A stretch of 64,000 nt of DNA from Polyangiaceae bacterium (lineage in GTDB: Bacteria > Myxococcota_A > Polyangia > Polyangiales > Polyangiaceae): assembly GCA_009780955.1 (NCBI GenBank), contig WQZB01000009.1, positions 20,669 to 84,668 of the forward strand. The letters run 5' to 3'. Positions within the stretch are counted from its first letter, which is position 1. Each line of letters starts with the position of its first letter. Position numbers and translations under genes: made by a program. Under the pieces are notes generated by a model that ran no database searches, was not told the DNA's origin, and saw only the letters and a program-made list of their open reading frames with translations. This document shows positions 43,651-51,142 of this stretch, piece after piece.

Positions 43651-45357
43651 ATGAACATCAACGTTGGGATCATCGATCAGCAGGTTCGCGGGCTTGCCCA
43701 ACGTCTCGAGGGGCGGATTGAGCAGGAACTCGACAAACCACTCGACGAGACCACGACGCGCTCAGTAGCGTTCGTTGTCCTCTGTGCGAAGGTGATGCTC
43801 GGGCTCACGGAGGAGGAGGCTACCCTGGCGCTCACGGAGGGCGGGAACGACTTCGGCGTCGACGCCATCGAGGTAGGCGACCTAACCGATGGTGAGTTCG
43901 TCGTCACGCTCTTGCAGGGCAAGTATCATCACGCGAACCTCGACGGCGTCAAAAGCTTCCCTCAGAGTGGTGTCGAGAAGGCGGTGCAGGCGGTCAGGGC
44001 GCTCTTCAATCCCGCTGCCCCCGTCGATCTCAACCCCCGGCTTCAAGCCCGTATCGAGGAGGTTCGATCGCTCATCCTCGACGGCAACATTCCGCGCGTG
44101 CGCTTCCTTTTGTGCAGCAACGGGGAGTCGTGGAAAGTGCCAGAGGCACAGGCCATCATCGACGGCGAACACTTTGGCGATCGTGCGACCTTCGAGCACG
44201 TCAACCACGACCTGCTCGTTCAGATCCTCGGCGCGACGCAGCCGGTGAGAGAGTCGATCAAGTTTACCGGCAAGTCACTCACCGAAGACATTCAGTTCGT
44301 TCGCGTCTTCATTGGCAAAGTCGCCGTGTCGGAAATCGCGCGCATCATGGAAGCGCACGGCGACCGGCTCTTGGACCGCAACATCCGTCGCTATCTGGGG
44401 TTGCACGGCAACCGTGTGAATGAGGCGATTCGGCATACGCTCACCAGTGCCGAGGAGCGCCCGAATTTCTTCTTTTACAACAACGGTGTGACGCTCATTT
44501 GTGAGCGCTTCGATTTCAATGCGTTGCAGAGTGAGAACCACATCGTCCGCGTCGAGGGATTGCAGATCATCAACGGCGGCCAGACGAGCAAAACAATCCA
44601 GGCGACCTTCGCGCCGGCGCAGCGACAGATATTTCCACCGGAGGGCGACGACGCTCATGTGCTCGTGCGCTTGTATCAGGTGCCCAAGGACGCTGGCCCC
44701 TCGGTCCAGACCATCACCTTCGCCATCAACAGTCAGAACCCAGTCGACCTGCAGGATCTGCGCTCCGGCGACGAGCGCCAGCAGAGGCTCGAGATGTCGA
44801 TGCGGGACTTGGGCTTCGAGTACCGTAGGCAACGCTCCGAGGGCGTGCTGACGGCGAAGGAAATCAGTGTCGGAACTGCAGCCGAGGCCGTCCTGTCCGT
44901 TTGGCGGGAGCGACCGCAACGCGCGAAGTTTCGTCAACAAGGGGAGCTGTTCGACAAGTCCTACGAGGACATTTTTACGGGCGACCTCACCGCAGCGCAG
45001 GTCGTCATCGCCGTGATGTTGTTCCGCATCGCCGAGAACAAGCGCAAAAGGCCCCCCACCCATGCGCCCGAACTCGTTCGCTATGCCTCCAACTTCATCG
45101 CGATGCTCATGGGGCGCTACTTGCTCAGCGATCTCGAGATCACTTCGAATCAGCTCGATCATCGCAGGTTCGAGGAAGCTCGCAAGCTCGTCGAAACCAG
45201 CGGCGACACCTACTTCGATCGCGCGGTCCAGGCTCTGAAGGAAGGACTCGACAAGCTTTACGGGGGCCAGCCCGTGAGCCCGCAGCGGCTAGCTGCCACG
45301 TTCCGGCGTGGCGATCTGTTCACCTACTTGCAGGCACCGGCAGCGCAGGCTCGGTGA
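43651..45357 (+). CDS. AIPR-domain (abortive infection) protein with nuclease-like N-terminus
   Basis: 568 residues with GGAGG before the ATG. The N-terminal ~110 residues hold EGGNDFGVDAIEV...LLQGKYHHA, resembling the D...Q/E-x-K core of restriction-type nucleases. The centre is an AIPR domain: NFFFYNNGVTLICERFDF then VEGLQIINGGQTSKTIQATF and VRLYQVPK. AIPR proteins are linked to phage abortive infection and often sit in defence islands. Its place between DUF1016, AbiEi and CRISPR genes fits that. No toxin or activity is proven. Confidence 0.82.
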   Translation: MNINVGIIDQQVRGLAQRLEGRIEQELDKPLDETTTRSVAFVVLCAKVMLGLTEEEATLALTEGGNDFGVDAIEVGDLTDGEFVVTLLQGKYHHANLDGVKSFPQSGVEKAVQAVRALFNPAAPVDLNPRLQARIEEVRSLILDGNIPRVRFLLCSNGESWKVPEAQAIIDGEHFGDRATFEHVNHDLLVQILGATQPVRESIKFTGKSLTEDIQFVRVFIGKVAVSEIARIMEAHGDRLLDRNIRRYLGLHGNRVNEAIRHTLTSAEERPNFFFYNNGVTLICERFDFNALQSENHIVRVEGLQIINGGQTSKTIQATFAPAQRQIFPPEGDDAHVLVRLYQVPKDAGPSVQTITFAINSQNPVDLQDLRSGDERQQRLEMSMRDLGFEYRRQRSEGVLTAKEISVGTAAEAVLSVWRERPQRAKFRQQGELFDKSYEDIFTGDLTAAQVVIAVMLFRIAENKRKRPPTHAPELVRYASNFIAMLMGRYLLSDLEITSNQLDHRRFEEARKLVETSGDTYFDRAVQALKEGLDKLYGGQPVSPQRLAATFRRGDLFTYLQAPAAQAR

Positions 45358-45372
45358 GATGACGACGCCCTC

Positions 45373-45435
45373 TCGCCGTGTTGGTGAACCCACTGTTCCG
45401 ACGTCGGAACAGTTGCCCGAGACCGCTGTATTTCC
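45373..45435. repeat. 63-bp direct repeat, copy 1
   Basis: TCGCCGTGTTGGTG...CTATTTCC-type unit matching 46199-46261 at nearly every base. It contains the perfect palindrome CTGTTCCGACGTCGGAACAG at 45393-45412. Lies downstream of the AbiEi stop. Confidence 0.88.
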
Positions 45436-45446
45436 GGTCTTTCGGC

Positions 45447-46061
45447 TTATGCGCTAGCCTTCGCGAGCAGCCCGTCGAGCTTTTGCGTGGTCAGCGTGCG
45501 GCTCTTCTTCGAGGGGATCTTCGCGAGCCAATAGGACAGCTCCTTGCGCCGAAAGCCGCGTGGCAGCTCGAGCTCGGGTAGGCTCGTGAAGAGGCGTGAG
45601 CGGCCGCTCGACAGGTACGCGAAGTCGAAGAGCGCCTTCTCGGCCGTCGCAAGCTTCACGCCGCGCTCGGTCTCCTCGTAGCCGCCGAATACCTCGGGCG
45701 CGACGTGGTGGATCGAGAACGTCCCGCCCGTCGTTTTTACCCGCTGCGTGCGCGAGAGCGACACCGCGTACACCATCTCGGGGATCTGCTCGATGAGGCC
45801 ACGTCGGTGCAGCGCCGACTGGAGCGAGACGTAGCTCGGAAGCGGCACGGTCAAGTACTCGGGTAAGCGCAGCGGATCGAGCGCGTCTTCGAGCCACCAC
45901 ATGCCATGGCGGACCGAACGAATGAGCCCAGTGTGCGCGAGCCGCGTGAGTGTCTGGCTCGCCGCCGCCGTGCGGAGCCCCAACGCCGCTGCTGCGTCTG
46001 CGGTGCCGATCGCTGGCACGCCGAGCTTGCGCAAGATGGCGAGGGCGTCGGGCCCGTTCAT
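45447..46061 (-). CDS. AbiEi-type antitoxin, orphan
   Basis: 204 residues from ATG 46061. An N-terminal winged-helix (DALAILRKLGVPAIGTADAAAALGLRTAAASQTLTRLAHTGLIRSVRHGMWWL) precedes the AbiEi C-terminal domain (YVSLQSALHRRGLIEQIPEMVYAVSLSRTQRVKTTGG, ATAEKALFDFAYLSSGR). AbiEi proteins are type IV antitoxins that repress their own operon and counter the nucleotidyltransferase toxin AbiEii. No toxin gene follows; the downstream side goes straight into a direct repeat. A 28-bp palindrome 150-180 bp upstream may be an operator. Confidence 0.82.
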   Translation of the reverse strand: MNGPDALAILRKLGVPAIGTADAAAALGLRTAAASQTLTRLAHTGLIRSVRHGMWWLEDALDPLRLPEYLTVPLPSYVSLQSALHRRGLIEQIPEMVYAVSLSRTQRVKTTGGTFSIHHVAPEVFGGYEETERGVKLATAEKALFDFAYLSSGRSRLFTSLPELELPRGFRRKELSYWLAKIPSKKSRTLTTQKLDGLLAKASA

Positions 46062-46198
46062 CGGAGTGCGCGGAGAAGGTGGAACAGCTCGGTGCTCTGG
46101 CGGACGCTGAGCGACACAGCTTATCAATACAGAAATTCAACGAATAAAGCAAATTTCTGTATTCATAAATCTGCGCTTTGGTACCGAGTCGAGATCGT

Positions 46199-46261
46199 TC
46201 GCCGTGTTGGTGCACCAACTGTTCCGACGTCGGAACAGTTGGCCAAGACCGCTATATTTCC
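46199..46261. repeat. 63-bp direct repeat, copy 2, with 28-bp palindrome
   Basis: Same unit as 45373-45435. Here the palindrome is longer and perfect over 46215-46242 (centre GACGTC, arms CCAACTGTTCC / GGAACAGTTGG), and GTTGGTGCACCAAC just before it is a second palindrome. Upstream of AbiEi and downstream of csb2. Confidence 0.88.
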
Positions 46262-46336
46262 TGGGTTGGAAGGTCATTCCAGGGTGCGTCAGTCGACCTG
46301 TCCACCAATTTCGTGGTGAGGTTCAGGCGCGCGTAG

Positions 46337-47857
46337 TCATGGCTCAACGGGCCGGAAGAGACCAAGGCCGAAGCTGCTCGAATGCCCCAGCCGAATGGGA
46401 CCGATCACGGGCGATGGAAACTGAAGTCGAATGGCTTGCCCACGGCGATCGCCGACGAACGCGCGCTTGCTCGCTTCACGACGAGGGACATGGACCGAGA
46501 CCCAAGCTGGTGATCCAAAGGGCTCGACCTCAACTTGTGCGACCTCCGCATGCCCGCGTTGTTCGAGCTCACGCCGAATTTGATCCGTGAGCGACTCTCC
46601 TGCCCGCTCCTTGCCGCCGCGAAGGTGGTGCCGAGGCGGCACGTACGGGGTGACCGACACCCAGACATCGGAGGCCTGGCCGTCGAAGCCGGGTGGCGCC
46701 GGAACATCTCGATCCAAAGGGACGAGACGTGCCTTCCACGCGTCGGCGTCCAACCCAGCAGCGGCCCAGGACACCTCCCGAGATGCAGCCAGGAGGATCG
46801 CATCCTGCTCATCGGCGTCGAAGGCGCGTGAGCCCCTCCAAACCAAGAGGCGCGTCGGCTGACAGTTCTCGCACCAAGCCAGAAACTCGGTGTGGCGATT
46901 GCCCTTGAGTGGTTCGTCGTTCGCGTCCTTGCCAGCCATGTCCGCAATAGCTTCGCGTACGCTGTGGTCCGCTTGTCTCCAGTTGGTTGAAGGGTCGCCC
47001 GTCTTGAATCGCAGCAACTCGCGAAGCACCGCTCCGCGAAACCGCGACGTGAGTCGCACGATCGCGCGTGGCTCTGGCGCGACGTTCCACCCGATTGCAA
47101 ACTGCATCAGATGGCAGTCCGGACGATGCGCCTGCACGCGCCTCCGCTCGCGCGTGGCGGGCCGCGACGGTCGAACCGCGTAGAGCCATTGTGCACCGGT
47201 AGGGACGGATCGCTTCACCGCCTCGGGATTGTCGGTCGTGCGCTCGAGATCCTCGCGCGTGGCACTCGCGAGCGACGACAGCACCGGGACCGCTCCAGCC
47301 ACGCGCTTGTCGAGGAGCGTGCAGTTGGCGTCAGGGATGATGTCTTGCGAGCCCGCGAGCCGAATGCGTGTGAGTGTCTCCGCGCGCCCAAAGTAAGTCA
47401 TACGAGCGAGACACTGATCGAGCACCGCAACGAGCTGTGACGTCCACAACTCGCCTTCAATGAACCACCAGACCGGTGCCTCGGGAGGAACGCACCAAAA
47501 GTTGTCCTGGACGAGGCTGGTCCCATAGCTACGCGTTCCCGCCTTTTTCTTTTCGCCGGGTATCCATTTAAACTCGGTTGGATGGTACTGTCTCAGTGGG
47601 CTTCCCTTCCGCGCGCCGAGCGGCAAATAGAACGAGTACGAACTCGTGCAGAGTGCCGCCTGCAGTTGTTCGAGCTTCGAGACGTCAGGCTCCAGTTCCG
47701 CTTCGCGAACCCACTGATACCAGCGTGCAGTGATGGCACGAGCAAGCCGCCAGGGGCTTGGCGGCCACTCGCCGTGCGGATCGTCGAATGGGTTCACGCG
47801 CCACGGTGTGGCGTGGAAGCGTCCCAGCGGGAACTCTTGTCGAAGGACGATTTGCAT
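46337..47857 (-). CDS. csb2: Csb2 (GSU0054 family): Cas5-Cas6 fusion of type I-G
   Basis: 506 residues. Family opening LRQEFPLGRFHATPWRVNPFDDPHGEWPPSPWRLARAI is diagnostic. The N-terminal half is the Cas5 part and the C-terminal half a Cas6-like RAMP ending in HVPRREASKRAFVGDRR...GPIRLGHSSSFGLGLF (Gly-rich loop). It should bind and process crRNA and cap the Cascade-like complex. It is the last gene of the effector operon; its ATG overlaps the csb1 stop (TGATG). Length is normal for the family. Confidence 0.9.
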   Translation of the reverse strand: MQIVLRQEFPLGRFHATPWRVNPFDDPHGEWPPSPWRLARAITARWYQWVREAELEPDVSKLEQLQAALCTSSYSFYLPLGARKGSPLRQYHPTEFKWIPGEKKKAGTRSYGTSLVQDNFWCVPPEAPVWWFIEGELWTSQLVAVLDQCLARMTYFGRAETLTRIRLAGSQDIIPDANCTLLDKRVAGAVPVLSSLASATREDLERTTDNPEAVKRSVPTGAQWLYAVRPSRPATRERRRVQAHRPDCHLMQFAIGWNVAPEPRAIVRLTSRFRGAVLRELLRFKTGDPSTNWRQADHSVREAIADMAGKDANDEPLKGNRHTEFLAWCENCQPTRLLVWRGSRAFDADEQDAILLAASREVSWAAAGLDADAWKARLVPLDRDVPAPPGFDGQASDVWVSVTPYVPPRHHLRGGKERAGESLTDQIRRELEQRGHAEVAQVEVEPFGSPAWVSVHVPRREASKRAFVGDRRGQAIRLQFPSPVIGPIRLGHSSSFGLGLFRPVEP

Positions 47858-48972
47858 CACTCGGTCTCTTCCGAGTCCTCATCTGCGTTATCAACGTCGT
47901 CCTTGTCGCTTTTGCCTTCGCGATAAAGCTCTTCACGCGGCCAGAACACGTCGGTAATGGGCTGGTTGCCGAAGCCCGCGTCGACAATCGCAGTCTTGAT
48001 GTTGACATCGAGTTCCTTGAGATCCACGTCCGTTCCATCACTCTGGAGCGCGGTACAGCGCAAGTGACACCCAGATCTGAAACGGAACGGTGACTTGAGA
48101 AGCTTTTGGATCTTCCACAGCGCGAGCGCGACGAGGAACTCTTGTTGCTTCTTGGAAAGGCCGATCGTGCCCCCGTCCTTCGTGCGCCCGAACGAGCGTA
48201 TGAGGTTGACGTCGATGACGAACGTGGCGCGGATCGACTCGGCGGTAGCGTCGTCTACAGCGAAGATAGGCTGACCGGAGGTCGTCTTGCCGAGCCGATC
48301 GAACTTCACGCCAGACCGATCGACGCGGCCTGCGCCGAAGGCCTCGAGATGAGCCGTCAGCGCGCGCGGGATCTTGATCTGCCACTGCGGGAACAGCACA
48401 CCGTGGACGAGCGAGTTGGGATCGACCTCAAAGATCGTCTTGAAAACGTCCCACCACCGCGCGGGTGGTGGGTGTGCCTTCGAGCTTCCGGGCAGAACGA
48501 TGCCGAACTTCGCGATGAGGTCGTCTTCCAACTTGGCGTTGTCCTTGGTCTCATCGGGCTTCAGCAGAATGCCGTCGAGAAAATACGACGAGGCGATGCG
48601 ATGGCCCTCGGTAAGGCTCGTGACGACGACCTCGCGCTTGTCGCTCGCCACCTTACCGGCAACGCAATCGCCCGTGACGCAGCGAATGTACGGCATGCCC
48701 TCGAGATCCTCGGCGAGATCGAGGTCGTGCGCGCTGCGCTGGCAGACCGACTCGAGATGGTTGGCCATGCTCGCGGCGCTATCCACGATGCAGATGTTCT
48801 CGGTACTTCCGTCTTGACGCGGCGCCTGGTAGATGACGTGGCCGATTTCGGGGAACCCAGCAGGCTGAAACCGATCGCCGACGATCGGCTCGAGCGTCGC
48901 CGTCAGGATGAGTGGAGATTCACCTTTCAGTACGTCGGCGGGCGTAAGCGTTTTCTTCTCTGCTTCAGACAT
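47857..48972 (-). CDS. csb1: Csb1 (Cas7) of type I-G
   Basis: 371 residues from ATG 48972, which has an AGGAGG site inside the end of csx17. Family features: LILTATLEPIVGDRFQPAGFPEIGHVIYQAPRQDG, ICIVDSAASMANHLESVCQ, SYFLDGILLKP. It is the backbone subunit that coats crRNA in the interference complex. The C-terminus is acidic (DDVDNADEDSEETE). The start overlaps the csx17 stop by 8 bp and the stop overlaps the csb2 start, so stoichiometry is probably set by translational coupling. Confidence 0.9.
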   Translation of the reverse strand: MSEAEKKTLTPADVLKGESPLILTATLEPIVGDRFQPAGFPEIGHVIYQAPRQDGSTENICIVDSAASMANHLESVCQRSAHDLDLAEDLEGMPYIRCVTGDCVAGKVASDKREVVVTSLTEGHRIASSYFLDGILLKPDETKDNAKLEDDLIAKFGIVLPGSSKAHPPPARWWDVFKTIFEVDPNSLVHGVLFPQWQIKIPRALTAHLEAFGAGRVDRSGVKFDRLGKTTSGQPIFAVDDATAESIRATFVIDVNLIRSFGRTKDGGTIGLSKKQQEFLVALALWKIQKLLKSPFRFRSGCHLRCTALQSDGTDVDLKELDVNIKTAIVDAGFGNQPITDVFWPREELYREGKSDKDDVDNADEDSEETE

Positions 48973-51142
48973 GTACTTCGCCTCCTGGTTGCCGGCGTCG
49001 AGGACGAAGCCAGCGTTCAAAGACAACCGCTCGATTGCGGTTCGAGATCGTGAAGAGCAAGGCCGCGACGAAACGCTCCGGATCACGAGTGCACCACGGC
49101 ACGTCGAACAACGCCAGGCGCGCTCCGGCCATTGCGTACCGGCTGCTCGCGAGCCTCACTGCAGCGTCGAGATTTCCAGCGCGAATCAACGTAACGAGCG
49201 AGCGCGCCGCCTCTGTCGTGCGTGCACCGGTCTTGTCAGAGAGGAGGTCCTCGGGCAAGAGACTTTGGACGACCAAAGGACGTTGATCGACGAGGGGTTG
49301 CACGAGCCCCAGCAGAGTCAGTTCACCATCGACAACTTGGGGAGGTGCGGTCTCCGCGTGGATGAGCGAGCACACCTCTCGCGGAACCTTTCGCCAGTCG
49401 AAGAGTGCGAGCCGAGAGAGCCACGCTTGCAAAAGAGACTCGTCGATCTCGCCCGCAAGCCACTGCCGCAAATGCGAAGTCGCGACAGGCAGGGGCGCGC
49501 GACCAGGAGGACGCCGCGATTGGGTGGCATTCAGCTTCGCTTCGTCAAGGAGCCTCCGTGACAGCACCGCGCCGAGCACACGAGCAAGCTCGCCCGGTCC
49601 CCAGACCCAGCGCGCGGGTGGACGCTCCGCGTGCGTGTAGTTGCCGTACGTTGGCCCGTACTGCCACTCGACGCCGAAGCGATACGTCGCGAAGGGCTGT
49701 GCGACAGGGAATGACGATACGAGCGAGAGGGCGAGCCTTGCTTCGACGCTGGATTGCTCGTCGGCAAATAACGAGGGCAGCCATGCGAGGGGCAGGGGCT
49801 CCCAACGAACCTTGCCCTCACGGAAGCTGCGATTGCGATCGATGCGATCCAGCGCGGCGGTGATGGCGTCGATCAATGATCTGCTAGCTTCGGCATTGCT
49901 CGGCTCGGCGGCGACGTCGAGGAGCGCCGCCTCAATCGAGCCGCGAAGTCCCACGAAGCGCTTGTCATCGCGAGGAAAACTACGCTGTTCGATCAGCGCG
50001 GTGACGCGATCGAGCGCCGACGCGGTCGCTGCAGGATACTCAACTCCAGTGTCGAGAGAGAATCGAGCCTCCAAACGAGGTTCGAACGTATTCGAGCTGG
50101 TCGTCCGGCCCAACGTAAAGCGCCGAAACTCGCTGACCCCAGCATCCACACCGCGCTCTCGGACGGCCGTTGCGAACGCTGCAGGCGTGAGGGCTCCGCG
50201 ACCGCGCAGCTCAGCGCGTCCTCGCGAGAACAGTGTGGTCGCCTCGGCGAGCGACATCGGCCGCGTCCACAGCGGTGTCCAGATCTCGCCGCGAAGCCGA
50301 TCGGCTTCCTTCTCGGCGGTCGCCGCAATGGGCTGCGTGACGAACGGGAACGCACCCACGGCACGCGTCGAGCGAGCCCCTAGTCGTCGGGATGCACCAC
50401 CTGCGAAGAACGCCAAACCTTCACAAGCGAGCACCATCGCCCAAGGGGAGAGCTGCCCTTCGCGCGCAACCGACTGACCGCTGTTATAGAGCTTGGTCGC
50501 GTCGCTGAACCACGAGCCTGCAGCCAGTTTCTCGACCATCTCCGTGACGGGTCCACCGAGGAGAAATGCTTCCAGCGCATTTCTCCTCCCATCAGAAGGT
50601 GCCGAGCTACCGACGCTGGTCTCCACCTTCCTTTTTCCGCGTCCCTTGGTCGTTTTGGTCGCCGCCACCAAGGCGACTGCAGCCTTCTTCCACCCCGCCG
50701 CGAAGTCGCGTCGTCCCGCATTGCCGCCACTGCCAAGGAGCGGATTGAAGCTCACCCGCGTGTGGGGGACTGCGTGCGCCGCGAAAAACTGGACCTGGGC
50801 CTCTGGTGCCTCTGCCTGCCAGAGCGCAAGCGGCGCTCCCGACTTGGCCTTCGTGCCCTCCTTTTGTGCATAGGACCACGCCTTGTCGTACTGGGTCCAC
50901 TCGCGCGTGTTCACGTCGGAGTTGCTCTGCGTGCCAGCGATACGCACCAGCTCATCGAACAGTTCATCGAGTGTCGGCGGACCTCCGACCACCTGCAGCA
51001 CCTCATCGCGCCACGCGATGCGCGTCCTCGGCCACTTCCGACCAAGCACGCGCAAGAGTCCGAGCGACGCGAGATAGTTGCCCAGGCTATTGGGCGTGAG
51101 GCCGGGCAGCGCCAGCGCCGGAAGGCGAAGTTCAGTGGCCAC
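48965..51142 (-). CDS. csx17: Csx17 (Cas8 of type I-G)
   Basis: 725 residues from GTG 51142 (GAGGT site 7 bp before; the frame extends further upstream but that region lies inside cas3). The opening LRLPALALPGLTPNSLGNYLASLGLLRVLGRKW is the Csx17 signature (L-x-G-x-x-P..L..YL..LG.LR). Other family stretches: VSFNPLLGSGGNAGRRDFAAGW, ETSVGSSAPSDGRRNALEAFLLGG, PWAMVLACEGLAFFAGGASRR, SNTFEPRLEARFSLDTG. It is the large subunit expected to read the PAM. Confidence 0.88.
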   Translation of the reverse strand: MATELRLPALALPGLTPNSLGNYLASLGLLRVLGRKWPRTRIAWRDEVLQVVGGPPTLDELFDELVRIAGTQSNSDVNTREWTQYDKAWSYAQKEGTKAKSGAPLALWQAEAPEAQVQFFAAHAVPHTRVSFNPLLGSGGNAGRRDFAAGWKKAAVALVAATKTTKGRGKRKVETSVGSSAPSDGRRNALEAFLLGGPVTEMVEKLAAGSWFSDATKLYNSGQSVAREGQLSPWAMVLACEGLAFFAGGASRRLGARSTRAVGAFPFVTQPIAATAEKEADRLRGEIWTPLWTRPMSLAEATTLFSRGRAELRGRGALTPAAFATAVRERGVDAGVSEFRRFTLGRTTSSNTFEPRLEARFSLDTGVEYPAATASALDRVTALIEQRSFPRDDKRFVGLRGSIEAALLDVAAEPSNAEASRSLIDAITAALDRIDRNRSFREGKVRWEPLPLAWLPSLFADEQSSVEARLALSLVSSFPVAQPFATYRFGVEWQYGPTYGNYTHAERPPARWVWGPGELARVLGAVLSRRLLDEAKLNATQSRRPPGRAPLPVATSHLRQWLAGEIDESLLQAWLSRLALFDWRKVPREVCSLIHAETAPPQVVDGELTLLGLVQPLVDQRPLVVQSLLPEDLLSDKTGARTTEAARSLVTLIRAGNLDAAVRLASSRYAMAGARLALFDVPWCTRDPERFVAALLFTISNRNRAVVFERWLRPRRRQPGGEVHV

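Noticed and set aside
48106..49053. 315-aa plus-strand ORF opposite csb1
   Set aside because: Antisense to a conserved cas gene, with no recognisable domain.
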